This document shows positions 36,034 through 45,131 of a stretch of DNA of 64,000 nucleotides, one piece after another (the first letter of the stretch is position 1; the number at the start of each line of letters is the position of its first letter). Source of the stretch: Flammeovirgaceae bacterium UBA1842 (GTDB taxonomy: Bacteria; Bacteroidota; Bacteroidia; Cytophagales; Cyclobacteriaceae); the NCBI GenBank assembly GCA_002338655.1, contig DDIU01000036.1:72058-136057 (forward strand). The letters run 5' to 3'. Made by a program: the position numbers and the translations under genes. The notes beneath the pieces are model-generated. The model worked only from the letters and a program-made list of their open reading frames with translations, made no database searches and was not told where the DNA came from.

Positions 36034-37134
36034 TTAACTGATCGTATTAAAATAGTTTTTCAGTTCATTTAAAAATGCCCGGATATCTTCAGCATATAAA
36101 TCACCGAGTACCGATAATCTGAATGTAGCTGCCTTTGCCCCTTTTCCTGGATAAATAGTGAAGCCTCTTTCATAAAGATAATCATGCATTTGATCAAAAT
36201 CATAACCCGCCTGTTTGGGTTCTACTATCGCTAGTAATATCTTCGATTGCTGTTCATAAGGCAATAGAAAGGTAAGGCCCAACTCCTGTAATCCATTGAC
36301 CAAAATATCCCAGTTTTCTTTATATCGTGTCCATCGACCTTGCTCTCCTTCAATAAAATACTCATCTATTGCCTGTCGTAGTGCATAACATACCTGTACC
36401 GGAGGTGTAAATTGCATTTGACCTGTCTTTTCAAACCCCACATATTGGTTGTAAATATTGAAATAAAAAGATCTTTTCTGCCCTTGTAATTTAGGCAATA
36501 ATGAAGCCCTGAAAATAACAAAAACCAATCCGGCCATTCCTTGTATGCACTTGTTGGAAGATGAAATTATATACTCTGCCTTCCATTTTCTGATATCTAT
36601 TGGTATACCTGCATAAGAGCTCATACAATCTACAATTACCTCAGTATCATACTTATGGGCGAGGTCACATATCTCTTGAATGGGATTGAGCATACCGGTT
36701 GTGGTTTCATGATGAACCACTGCGAGATGACTTATATCTTCATCATCGGCTAGTAATTTTTCAATCACTTTAACATCTGGATAATCCCCATACTTCAGTT
36801 CGTAACGTACCACTTCGATGCCAAATGTTTCTGCTAGTTTCACCATTCTGGTACCATAGGCACCATTCTCTACTACCAGTAATTTTTTACCCACTGGTAC
36901 TGCCGAAGTGATCGCTGCTTCAAGGCCACCTGTACCGCTTGCTGTAAACAATGTCGCTAAATAATCCTCTTCCCCATGCACAATTTTCACGAGGTCATTT
37001 TTTATGCTTTCAATCAACGACCCAAAATCTGCCTCCCTAGGGCAAATATCTTCAACTACCATGGCATTCTTTACTGTGTCACTTGTAGTAGCTGGACCAG
37101 GGTTCAGCAATATTTTTCTGTCTACTTTTTTCAT
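36034..37134 (-). CDS. phnW: 2-aminoethylphosphonate:pyruvate transaminase (AEP-forming direction)
   Basis: ATG 37134 gives 366 residues of a class V fold-I aminotransferase: MKKVDRKILLNPGPATTSDTV, TGGLEAAI, the dyad VDCMSSYAGIPIDI, the PLP lysine in SSSNKCIQGMAGL, and a C-terminal arginine segment. PhnW interconverts AEP and phosphonoacetaldehyde; beside PEP mutase and decarboxylase genes the direction should be AEP synthesis. Its start codon shares one base with the stop of the preceding CDP-alcohol phosphotransferase gene, so the two are co-translated. Confidence 0.92.
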   Translation of the reverse strand: MKKVDRKILLNPGPATTSDTVKNAMVVEDICPREADFGSLIESIKNDLVKIVHGEEDYLATLFTASGTGGLEAAITSAVPVGKKLLVVENGAYGTRMVKLAETFGIEVVRYELKYGDYPDVKVIEKLLADDEDISHLAVVHHETTTGMLNPIQEICDLAHKYDTEVIVDCMSSYAGIPIDIRKWKAEYIISSSNKCIQGMAGLVFVIFRASLLPKLQGQKRSFYFNIYNQYVGFEKTGQMQFTPPVQVCYALRQAIDEYFIEGEQGRWTRYKENWDILVNGLQELGLTFLLPYEQQSKILLAIVEPKQAGYDFDQMHDYLYERGFTIYPGKGAKAATFRLSVLGDLYAEDIRAFLNELKNYFNTIS

Positions 37135-38120
37135 TATTTGCGTGGATTTACCCAGACCCAAAACTGTCCGAGGGATTGAAAGGTTCTAAATATCAGTATA
37201 ATAATATTGGCAATTAAATAAATCGATATTACCAGAAAGGTATTGCCTGCATAAAGGCTTGGCATAAAATAGATTATCAGTAAAAATAGAGGTGAAAAAA
37301 TACCAGGACTTCTTTCAATACCATCAATCAAATGCCCATTCATTATTTTGCCAAGATATAGACTGGAATAAAGTGTGATCACAATGGCTATGGCCCAATA
37401 GGAAAACAGAATGGAACTGACCACACCAATGATAATTAAAGAAATTGTATACATCCAAATGCTGTAACGCACGTTGGGTGTTCTGCTTACTGTTTTAACA
37501 AAGGTGATCAAGCCCCCTAAAGCTGTGAGCATAAGAAATATCTCCATGAGTGAAAAGCCATACAAAACTGGGGTAATATAAAACGTATGAACTGGTTCAA
37601 AGTGAGCCCAGGATATGAGTACAGCAGACAACAACACCCCTTCTAAAGAGCCAATCTTCTCAAAAATCAACCATCCGGTTTTAAATTGTTCATAAAATAC
37701 CGAAACATGAGCCAAATACGACAAAATCAAAACCGTAGTAACTAACCAAGGATTGGTCACATTAAATAGATTAAACAAAATAAGCAACAGTATACCGTTG
37801 TTGAATGCATCTAAATAATGATCGCAAAATTCACCCAATGCTGAACCCGTTCCGGTTCTTTTGGCCTGTGCCCCATCTAGGTGATCACCTATCAGATATG
37901 CTAGGAGTAACAAAGGAATGACCATATAATTCCATTTGCCTAATACGCTCTGATCAAATGATAAATACAAAGCGATATAAAAAAATGAATTAGAAATAAT
38001 GGTGATGATGTTGGCTGGAATGCCCCAGGGAATAAATTTCAATAATGGGGTAACACAAACGCGTTTAAATGCGGGTGTCAAAAGCGAATAATCCTTGCAT
38101 TGATAGGCATAGTCTCTCAT
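37134..38120 (-). CDS. CDP-alcohol phosphatidyltransferase family membrane enzyme
   Basis: ATG 38120 gives 328 residues and about eight membrane helices. The catalytic motif D-x-x-D-G-x-x-A ... G-x-x-x-D-x-x-x-D is complete (GDHLDGAQAKRTGTG then LGEFCDHYLD, with Asp79, Asp82, Asp100 and Asp104). In size and hydrophobic pattern it resembles ethanolamine/choline phosphotransferases, which move a phospho-base from CDP to diacylglycerol. Next to AEP genes it is the best candidate for transferring AEP from CMP-AEP to a lipid. It is divergently arranged to the pepM operon. Confidence 0.88.
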   Translation of the reverse strand: MRDYAYQCKDYSLLTPAFKRVCVTPLLKFIPWGIPANIITIISNSFFYIALYLSFDQSVLGKWNYMVIPLLLLAYLIGDHLDGAQAKRTGTGSALGEFCDHYLDAFNNGILLLILFNLFNVTNPWLVTTVLILSYLAHVSVFYEQFKTGWLIFEKIGSLEGVLLSAVLISWAHFEPVHTFYITPVLYGFSLMEIFLMLTALGGLITFVKTVSRTPNVRYSIWMYTISLIIIGVVSSILFSYWAIAIVITLYSSLYLGKIMNGHLIDGIERSPGIFSPLFLLIIYFMPSLYAGNTFLVISIYLIANIIILIFRTFQSLGQFWVWVNPRK

Positions 38121-38147
38121 GGTCTGCAAATAAAAATAAAAAAGGGG

Positions 38148-38163
38148 TTACATCCGAATGTAA
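38148..38163. promoter_or_regulatory. Imperfect palindrome between the divergent phosphonate operons
   Basis: TTACAT and ATGTAA arms flank a 4 bp centre, located between the two divergent start codons and about 38 bp upstream of the pepM -33 element. It may be an operator for both operons. Confidence 0.35.
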
Positions 38164-38200
38164 GCCAATACTAGTATCTCAATAACCCACTCATTGACAG

Positions 38201-38228
38201 TTGTAAGAAAAAATATATTATATCTTTG
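38201..38228 (+). promoter_or_regulatory. Promoter of the pepM operon
   Basis: TTG (38201-38203), a 17 nt spacer and a perfect TATCTTTG element (38221-38228) lie 6 bp before ATG 38235, implying a nearly leaderless transcript. Confidence 0.65.
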
Positions 38229-38234
38229 TGGCTT

Positions 38235-39830
38235 ATGAAAAAAACGACACAATTTAGAAATATGCTCCTCTCAAACGAGTTGGAGTTCATAATGGAAGCA
38301 CACAACGGTATGTCGGCAAAAATTGTCGAAGAGGCGGGTTTTAAAGGCATTTGGGGTAGTGGACTTTCAATTTCCGCTGCTCTAGGCGTAAGGGATAACA
38401 ATGAGGCATCATGGACACAGGTTTTAGATGTTTTGGAATTTATGAGTGACGGCACGTCCATACCAATTTTACTTGATGGGGATACCGGATATGGTAATTT
38501 CAATAATATGCGTAGACTGGTCAAAAAACTCGAACAAAGAGATATAGCTGCAGTCTGCATTGAAGATAAATTGTTTCCTAAGACCAACTCTTTTATAGGA
38601 GGTGAAAATCAGCCACTAGCTGACGTGGCAGAATTTTGTGGTAAAATAAAAGCTGCGAAGGATACTCAGTCAGATCCTGATTTCTCGGTAGTAGCAAGGC
38701 TTGAAGCTTTCATAGCTGGCTGGGGATTGGATGAAGCCCTTCGTAGAGCTGATGCTTACCACACGGCTGGTGCGGATGCCATTCTTTGTCACAGTAAAAA
38801 GGCTGACTCTTCAGATATCGATGCTTTTATGAAAGTTTGGGGTGACCGTTGCCCAGTAGTAATTGTTCCAACTAAATACTACTCTACTCCTACAGACCAT
38901 TTCAGGGAAATGGGCATTAGCATGTCAATTTGGGCTAACCACAATATGAGATCGGCAATCAAAGTGATGCAAGACACTTCTAAGCAGATTTTTGAAGATC
39001 AATCCTTGATCAATGTTGAAGGAAATGTTGTATCGGTGGCTGAAATTTTTAGGCTGCAGGGTGCTGACGAATTGAAAGATGCTGAAAAGTTATACCTTCC
39101 TACTTCTGGTAGAAAAGTGAACAATATTATTTTGGCAGCTAGCCAAGGTTCTTTAGGTGAATTAACAAAAGATACTCCCAAAACTCTTTTGGAAGTACAT
39201 GGCAAATCGCTTCTTTCTACACAAATTGACCAATACAATCAGGTAGGTATTAAGGACATAAGTGTGGTGCGTGGTTTCGCCAAGGAGAAGGTGAATTTCA
39301 ACAATATCAATGCTATTGACAATGATATTTACAATGAAACCAAAGAACTCTACTCATTATATCTGGCTAAAGATCAAATAAAAGAGAATACAGTCATCAG
39401 CTATGGCGATATCATTTTCAAAAAATATGTTCTTCATGAACTATTAAATGATAACAATGACATCACGTTAATAGTGGATGCAGACAGTAAAAAGCAGAAT
39501 GGGGATAACGACTTGGTGAGAGCGAGTGAAAAGTATAGTAAAATGAACTACATCGGAACTGCCAAGTTCAAGGAAATGGGCCATGACTTAGAGAAAAAAG
39601 CGCATGGTGAGTTTATTGGATTATGGAAAGTGAACAGCAACGGGGCTGAAATAGTAAAGAATGCACTTGAAACACTTAGTGCAGATAAAAATTTCAAGCA
39701 AATGACATGCACCGATTTGTTCAATGAAATAGCAAAAACAAATACCATTGCTGTCAAGTATATAAGTGGTGCCTGGCTTGATGTTGATACCTTAGTGGAC
39801 TTACAAGAAGCAGGCAAATTGAAAATTTAA
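38235..39830 (+). CDS. pepM: Phosphoenolpyruvate mutase fused to a nucleotidyltransferase-like domain
   Basis: ATG 38235 gives 531 residues. Residues 1-290 are a PEP mutase of the isocitrate lyase superfamily: LLDGDTGYGNFNN and the diagnostic loop EDKLFPKTNSF (110-120), whose Asn distinguishes mutases from lyases. Residues about 297-530 have a nucleotidyltransferase fold, but the glycine-rich nucleotide loop reads LAASQGSLGELT instead of the usual LAAGxGxRL, so that domain may be weakened or recruited for another role. PEP mutase forms the C-P bond of phosphonopyruvate. Confidence 0.92.
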   Translation: MKKTTQFRNMLLSNELEFIMEAHNGMSAKIVEEAGFKGIWGSGLSISAALGVRDNNEASWTQVLDVLEFMSDGTSIPILLDGDTGYGNFNNMRRLVKKLEQRDIAAVCIEDKLFPKTNSFIGGENQPLADVAEFCGKIKAAKDTQSDPDFSVVARLEAFIAGWGLDEALRRADAYHTAGADAILCHSKKADSSDIDAFMKVWGDRCPVVIVPTKYYSTPTDHFREMGISMSIWANHNMRSAIKVMQDTSKQIFEDQSLINVEGNVVSVAEIFRLQGADELKDAEKLYLPTSGRKVNNIILAASQGSLGELTKDTPKTLLEVHGKSLLSTQIDQYNQVGIKDISVVRGFAKEKVNFNNINAIDNDIYNETKELYSLYLAKDQIKENTVISYGDIIFKKYVLHELLNDNNDITLIVDADSKKQNGDNDLVRASEKYSKMNYIGTAKFKEMGHDLEKKAHGEFIGLWKVNSNGAEIVKNALETLSADKNFKQMTCTDLFNEIAKTNTIAVKYISGAWLDVDTLVDLQEAGKLKI

Positions 39831-39872
39831 TCCACCTACTACTACTAATATCTTACTACTAAATACTAACAG

Positions 39873-40997
39873 GTGAATACGCAAGAATTTGGAACTGAAT
39901 TAAAAGAACTGGGCTTCGACTTTTATAGTGGTGTGCCTTGTTCATTTTTAAAATACCTTATCAACTATGCCATTAATGAATGTGACTACGTGATGGCAGC
40001 CAATGAAGGAGATGCCATAGCCACAGCTGCTGGAGCCTACTTGGGTGGTAAAAAGTCAGTAGTACTTATGCAAAATTCAGGACTAACCAATGCTACTTCG
40101 CCACTTACGTCCTTAAACTTTTCCTTCAGGCTACCTGTGTTGGGCTTTGTTAGCCTTCGTGGTGAAGAAGGCTTGAATGATGAGCCTCAGCATGAGCTGA
40201 TGGGGCAAATAACTGGGGAAATGTTGACACTAATGCAAGTGCAATGGGAATACCTCTCACTGGATATGAGTGAAGTAAAACAGCAATTAAAAAGGGCCAA
40301 TGAGGCCATTGAGAATAACAAAACCTTCTTTTTTGTTGTCAAAAAAGGAACCTTTGATGAAGTGGTTTTAAAACCTCAGGCACTGAGGGCTACTACTGAT
40401 AAAGTATTAAGAACTACAAAAATAGCAACAAGCCCGAGTAGAACAGAGGCATTAAAATGCCTCTCCGATAATGCGACTAAAGACACTGTCCTTTTAGCAA
40501 CCACAGGTAAGACCGGGCGCGAGCTTTTTGAAGTAGAAGATAAGTCTAACAACCTGTACATGGTGGGTTCAATGGGTTGTATAAGTTCCATGGCTTTGGG
40601 CTTGGCTCTTGCTAAACCTGACAAACAAGTGATTGCCATTGACGGTGACGGAGCCTCACTCATGCGTATGGGTAATTTTGCTACCAATGGTTATTATCAG
40701 CCCAATAATCTTCTGCATGTTTTGTTGGACAACAATGTTCACGATTCGACTGGAGGTCAGGCTACTATTTCCCATAATATTGACTATGCCAGTGCGGCTC
40801 ATGCCATGGGATATCCCGTGTCAGCTTCAGTCGGGAGCATAGAGGAGTTTAATGCAGAAATCAACAAATGGAAAAATAATCCAAAGGCCACTTTTATACA
40901 TCTTAAGATTTCCAAAGGATCTCCGAAAGATTTGGGTAGACCAACCATTAAACCATTTGAAGTAAAAGAGAGGCTGATGAATTTCATTAATTCATGA
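39873..40997 (+). CDS. ppd: Phosphonopyruvate decarboxylase
   Basis: The 374-residue thiamine-diphosphate enzyme starts with FYSGVPCSFLKYLINYA and AANEGDAIATAAGAY (the catalytic Glu region). The TPP-binding motif IDGDGASLMRMG ... NN is at about 256-285. It decarboxylates phosphonopyruvate to phosphonoacetaldehyde and so drives the unfavourable PEP mutase reaction. The start codon is GTG. It overlaps the nucleotidyltransferase gene by 4 bp. An ACTACTAA-rich stretch precedes it. Confidence 0.95.
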   Translation: MNTQEFGTELKELGFDFYSGVPCSFLKYLINYAINECDYVMAANEGDAIATAAGAYLGGKKSVVLMQNSGLTNATSPLTSLNFSFRLPVLGFVSLRGEEGLNDEPQHELMGQITGEMLTLMQVQWEYLSLDMSEVKQQLKRANEAIENNKTFFFVVKKGTFDEVVLKPQALRATTDKVLRTTKIATSPSRTEALKCLSDNATKDTVLLATTGKTGRELFEVEDKSNNLYMVGSMGCISSMALGLALAKPDKQVIAIDGDGASLMRMGNFATNGYYQPNNLLHVLLDNNVHDSTGGQATISHNIDYASAAHAMGYPVSASVGSIEEFNAEINKWKNNPKATFIHLKISKGSPKDLGRPTIKPFEVKERLMNFINS

Positions 40998-41737
40998 AGG
41001 AAGGAATAACCACTGCCGTAATTCTCGCTGCCGGTCTCGGCAGCAGATTGAAGGATAGAACAAAAGAAAAACCAAAGGCCTTTTTGGAGATTGACGGTAA
41101 AACGTTAATCCAGCGATCAATAGACAATCTGATAAGTCACGGAGTGACTAAAATCATCATCGGAACAGGCTATCTTCATGAGTTCTTTGATGATTTAAAA
41201 AAGCAATACCCAATGATAGAAACGTACAGGAATGATGATTTTGCCGAGACCGGCAGCATGTACACCTTGTATAATCTAAGGCATTCGATCAACTCAGACT
41301 TCTTACTATTGGAAGGTGACTTGCTCTATGAAAAAAACGCCTTACATTCATTAATTACAGATAATGCCAAGGACATAATATTAGCCAGTGGGCAGACGGG
41401 TTCGAATGATGAGGTATACATTGAAGCGGATACGCATTGGAACCTGGTAAATATGTCCAAAATAGTAGCTGAACTTTCAGAAATAAGTGGGGAACTGGTC
41501 GGGATAAGTAAAATTTCATTGCCAACTTTTAAAAAGATGTGTCGATATGCCAGTGATCGCTACGCTGACGGTGATAGGGGAATGCATTATGAAGATGATT
41601 TTGTAGGTATTTCGACCCAAACCAATATCCATATAAAAAAAATAGAGGACTTGGCATGGTGCGAAATCGATGACGAAAATCATCTTAACCGTGCTATTAA
41701 CCTCGTATATCCTAAAATTCAAATGAGGGACAAATAA
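40994..41737 (+). CDS. Nucleotidyltransferase, probable AEP cytidylyltransferase
   Basis: The 247-residue protein has the canonical loop VILAAGLGSRLKDRTKEKPKAFLEIDGK near the N-terminus and LEGDLLYEKNAL with the metal-binding aspartate, as in LicC/phosphocholine cytidylyltransferases. In a phosphonate operon it most likely makes CMP-AEP from CTP and AEP (the PntC reaction), giving the activated head group for the CDP-alcohol phosphotransferase. A sugar-phosphate substrate cannot be excluded. It overlaps ppd by 4 bp. Confidence 0.85.
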   Translation: MKEGITTAVILAAGLGSRLKDRTKEKPKAFLEIDGKTLIQRSIDNLISHGVTKIIIGTGYLHEFFDDLKKQYPMIETYRNDDFAETGSMYTLYNLRHSINSDFLLLEGDLLYEKNALHSLITDNAKDIILASGQTGSNDEVYIEADTHWNLVNMSKIVAELSEISGELVGISKISLPTFKKMCRYASDRYADGDRGMHYEDDFVGISTQTNIHIKKIEDLAWCEIDDENHLNRAINLVYPKIQMRDK

Positions 41738-41740
41738 TTA

Positions 41741-42391
41741 TTGAAAAAAGGCCTTGAGAATATTGAAACGCTCATCTTTGACTTCGATGGTACCATTGCT
41801 GACACACTTGACCTAGGCCATAAAATTGCCAATAGCTTATCTGGAAAATTTAAATTCAAAAAGATAAATGGTAAAGAAGAACTCGATTATTATAGAAATA
41901 TGTCTACCCAAGAGGCCATTAAAGCGGTTGGGGTTTCCTATTTGAAGCTACCCTTTGTAGCAGCAGCATTTAAAAAACGTCTGGCCCAAAATATTGATCA
42001 GTTGAATCCAATTGATGGTATTCCTGAAGTAATTAAAGAGCTTGCGAAACACTATGACCTTGGCATCCTAACCTCAAATTCAAAATCAAATGTTAAGGAC
42101 TTTCTCAGCAAACATGGTTTAACTGATTGTTTTCAATACATAGCTACAGATATTGGCGTATTCAGAAAAAAGAGATCCATCCTTTCAATGATCAAAACCT
42201 ACACTATTGATGCTAGAAAAACAGTGTTGATCGGTGATGAAACCCGTGACATCGAAGCGGCAAAAAAATGTGAGCTTCCCATCATTAGTGTCTCCTGGGG
42301 TTTTCACACTAGGGACAACCTCAAATCCCATGAGCCCAATTATATAATAGATAACCCTTTAGAATTATTAACACTTCTTAATGTCCAGTGA
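41741..42391 (+). CDS. HAD-superfamily phosphatase (phosphoglycolate-phosphatase-like)
   Basis: The 216-residue protein has HAD motif I DFDGTIADT, motif II LTSNSK, motif III lysine (FRKKRS) and motif IV IGDETRDIEAAKK. The cap is a small helical C1 type. The start is TTG, 3 bp after the nucleotidyltransferase gene. Within the operon it may dephosphorylate a pathway intermediate or clear a side product. It lacks the cap lysine context expected for phosphonoacetaldehyde hydrolase, so I do not call it a C-P lyase enzyme. Confidence 0.82.
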   Translation: MKKGLENIETLIFDFDGTIADTLDLGHKIANSLSGKFKFKKINGKEELDYYRNMSTQEAIKAVGVSYLKLPFVAAAFKKRLAQNIDQLNPIDGIPEVIKELAKHYDLGILTSNSKSNVKDFLSKHGLTDCFQYIATDIGVFRKKRSILSMIKTYTIDARKTVLIGDETRDIEAAKKCELPIISVSWGFHTRDNLKSHEPNYIIDNPLELLTLLNVQ

Positions 42392-42450
42392 AAGGAACTA
42401 CCCTTGTTTAACCGCTGCTTTAACCTTTAATTTGGGGAAATTTTAAAAAC

Positions 42451-44280
42451 ATGGCTGATCGAATTAAAATTTTCTTCAAATACTGCCTTTACTGGTTTAG
42501 CTATTTTGTTTTTGCCCGTATCCTGTTCCTTATTTATCATTATGAAGGCACGTCCACCATGTCCTTTGGTGATATAATTCTTTCAATCTTAAATGGCGCC
42601 CGGCTTGATCTTTCGGTAATGGGTTATTATACCATTATCCCGGGTTTGTTAATCGTACTTACCACCTATTTTAAGCCTGCTATTCTAAATATCTCACTTA
42701 AAATTTATACAGGCATTATTCTCTTTCTGAGCAGTTTCGTTATTGTACTTGATCTCGAACTATACTCTCACTGGGGGTATAGAATGGATGCCACTCCCCT
42801 ACTTTACATAGGCAAAGAAGCAGCCAGTTCTGGTGATCCTTTAACAACTCTATTATTGGTGATTTTTTGGCTGTTGATCTTTAGTGGATTTGGTTACTAT
42901 TATCTAAAATTTATCTCAAACCCCATCAAATATTTTGGTAGAAGTGACTGGAAAACCTCTGTAGTGATTTTAATTATGACCGGCTTGCTCATTGCCCCCA
43001 TCAGGGGCACAGTAGGGGTAGCTCCAATTAATACGGGTACGGTCTATTTTCACAAAACAAATATGTTTGCCAATCATGCTGCTGTAAATGTGGTGTACAA
43101 TTTTGGATATGCATTAACCAAAATTAATAAGCTCAAGTATCCTGAGAATTATCTGGCTGCGGATAAAACCAAGGCCTATTTCAATGAATTGATCAATTCA
43201 GATGGGCCAACCACACAATTAATCAAAAGTGAAAAGCCCAACATAATGATTATTGTAATGGAGAGCTTCACCTATAAATTCATTGAACCCTTGGGTGGAT
43301 TGCCCGGCATAGCCCCCAATTTTGATAAGCTTGTCAAGGAGGGCATTTTATTTGACAATTTCTACGCTTCTGGTGATCGGACAGATTTGGGGATAGTATC
43401 TATTTTAAATGGTTATCCACGTCAACCTTTGACCTCAATTATTAAATTCCCTAAGAAAACAGCCTCATTGCCTTTTATCAATAAAGATTTGCAAAATCGT
43501 GGCTATAGAACTGAGTTTACTTATGGATATAATATTGATTATGCCAACTTCAGGTCATATTTAACCAATGCACAGTTTGATAATATCACACAAAGTGAGG
43601 ATTTCCCACAGGAACTAAACACCTCAAAATGGGGTGTTCATGACCAATACGTGTTTGATAAATATTTTGAAGAGGCAGAACAGGCCAAGGAGCCATTTTT
43701 TAAGATAATGATGACCCAAAGTAGCCACGAACCATTTGAAGTACCTATGGAAACGGTAATTCCCGGGACTGACGATGAGCACAAATTTTTAAACTCTGCC
43801 TATTATGCCGACAAATGTCTTGGTGATTTTATTGATAAAGCAAAAAAATCAGACTGGTGGCACAACACCTTAATTATAATCACGGCTGACCATGGACATT
43901 TCATGCCTGGCAATGAGGGCAATTCCAACGCAAAGCGATTCAAAATCCCTATGTTGTGGCTTGGGGGTGCATTGTCCAAACAAGATACAGTCATAAGTAA
44001 ATATGCCAGCCAGACTGATATTGCCAATACCCTATTTGGGCAATTGGGCTTTCAAGATTCGACCTACATCTTTAGCAACAATATGATGGCTGATAATTAT
44101 AACCCTTTTGCCGTTTATGTTTTCAATAATGGATTTGGTTTTGTTGATGGCACCAGAAAGGTGATATATGACAATATCGGCAAACATTATCTTGAAGAAA
44201 CAGGGGTAAAATCAGAAAAGGATCTAGAACTTGGTAAAGCTTATATGCAAACTTTATATACCGATTTCAATAGCAGATAG
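42451..44280 (+). CDS. LTA synthase/sulfatase-family membrane phosphotransferase
   Basis: The 609-residue protein has five N-terminal membrane helices and a periplasmic alkaline-phosphatase-fold domain: VMESFTYKFIEPLG (Glu271), catalytic threonine in SGDRTDLG (Thr311), WGVHDQYVFDKYF, and ITADHGHFMPG for the metal site. LTA synthase relatives move phosphoglycerol or phosphoethanolamine from lipid to an acceptor. Last in the phosphonate operon (59 bp after the HAD gene), it may move AEP or another head group from a phosphonolipid onto a glycan or protein. Confidence 0.85.
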   Translation: MADRIKIFFKYCLYWFSYFVFARILFLIYHYEGTSTMSFGDIILSILNGARLDLSVMGYYTIIPGLLIVLTTYFKPAILNISLKIYTGIILFLSSFVIVLDLELYSHWGYRMDATPLLYIGKEAASSGDPLTTLLLVIFWLLIFSGFGYYYLKFISNPIKYFGRSDWKTSVVILIMTGLLIAPIRGTVGVAPINTGTVYFHKTNMFANHAAVNVVYNFGYALTKINKLKYPENYLAADKTKAYFNELINSDGPTTQLIKSEKPNIMIIVMESFTYKFIEPLGGLPGIAPNFDKLVKEGILFDNFYASGDRTDLGIVSILNGYPRQPLTSIIKFPKKTASLPFINKDLQNRGYRTEFTYGYNIDYANFRSYLTNAQFDNITQSEDFPQELNTSKWGVHDQYVFDKYFEEAEQAKEPFFKIMMTQSSHEPFEVPMETVIPGTDDEHKFLNSAYYADKCLGDFIDKAKKSDWWHNTLIIITADHGHFMPGNEGNSNAKRFKIPMLWLGGALSKQDTVISKYASQTDIANTLFGQLGFQDSTYIFSNNMMADNYNPFAVYVFNNGFGFVDGTRKVIYDNIGKHYLEETGVKSEKDLELGKAYMQTLYTDFNSR

Positions 44281-44754
44281 CTAAGTAGTAGTCGACATCC
44301 TTCTAAATACATACCTTAAAATGGCATACCCAAATACGCTTATTGGTAAAACAAACACTGCCCAAGTGAAAATGCCAATTAAGTGAGCCAACCAAAGCTT
44401 TTCAAGTGCACTAAAAAAATCGGCATTAAACATATCCAATAACTGGGTGATGGAAAAAGGAATAGGGTTTATACCCAACATCCAAGATCCTAATTTGATC
44501 ATCGGGATAAGTAAAATTAGCTGTAATGGGTAAACAAAATAATTTACCAGCTGAATAGCGGCCAGGTTAAGTTTTAACGCTAGTGAAACCACAAGGCAGA
44601 TAATGGTAGTAACTCCAATTATTGGAAAAAGCCCAATTGCAAATCCTAGAGCGATCGAAAGCGCCAACTTGTTGGGCGTCATCCCCTGCTTTAAAAACCC
44701 CAATAGTGGAATTAACAGTTTTCTGTTGATGCTATTTTTGAATTTACCAGCCAA
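44281..44754 (-). CDS. DUF2062 membrane protein
   Basis: The 157 residues have the DUF2062 pattern: LKQGMTPNKLALSIALGFAIGLFPIIG, a second hydrophobic helix pair, and a final membrane helix. The start is TTG 44754, with no ATG in frame before residue 25. Its stop directly abuts the stop of the LTA-synthase-like gene (convergent). The family has no defined activity; members often accompany glycosyltransferases or lipid-modifying enzymes. Confidence 0.8.
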   Translation of the reverse strand: MAGKFKNSINRKLLIPLLGFLKQGMTPNKLALSIALGFAIGLFPIIGVTTIICLVVSLALKLNLAAIQLVNYFVYPLQLILLIPMIKLGSWMLGINPIPFSITQLLDMFNADFFSALEKLWLAHLIGIFTWAVFVLPISVFGYAILRYVFRRMSTTT

Positions 44755-44908
44755 AATTATCCTAATTAATAAATCAAAGGTAATTTCAATTTTTTCATAA
44801 AAAAACTAAACCTCTAATTTGATTTGTCGTTACTAAAAACTGTACAGTAATTAAAAGTTTATTTGAACTATTGTATTTTTTATCGTTATTGCAACAAATT
44901 AAAATGTG

Positions 44909-45079
44909 ATGATCAATTTTTCTCTCACCAAAACAAAATGGAGTGTTAGAAATTTAACTCCATTAAATTTAGGTAAATCCTACTTAAAGAACTTCAACCA
45001 AGCTTTGCAGAATCTAGAAGTAAACATGCAGGAAGATCGTGTTGAGGGTAATTTCAAACTTAATAAAGAATGCAAGTAA
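44909..45079 (+). CDS. Possible 56-residue protein
   Basis: ATG 44909 opens a frame of 56 residues (MINFSLTKTKWSVRNL...EGNFKLNKECK) in an otherwise empty stretch, ending just before a terminator-like hairpin with arms AGCCTG/CAGGCT at 45087-45109. The composition is polar with a basic N-terminal third. No family is recognised. Support is only the open frame and the downstream hairpin. Confidence 0.35.
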   Translation: MINFSLTKTKWSVRNLTPLNLGKSYLKNFNQALQNLEVNMQEDRVEGNFKLNKECK

Positions 45080-45131
45080 TAAAAAAAGCCTGCCAAAGAT
45101 TGACAGGCTAGTATACTAAAGTGTATATTAT

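Noticed and set aside
38148..38163. TTACAT/ATGTAA palindrome in the phosphonate region as a HigA binding site
   Set aside because: It shares 6 bp arms with the higBA operator, but the centre spacing differs (4 versus 3) and short AT-rich arms of this kind arise easily by chance.
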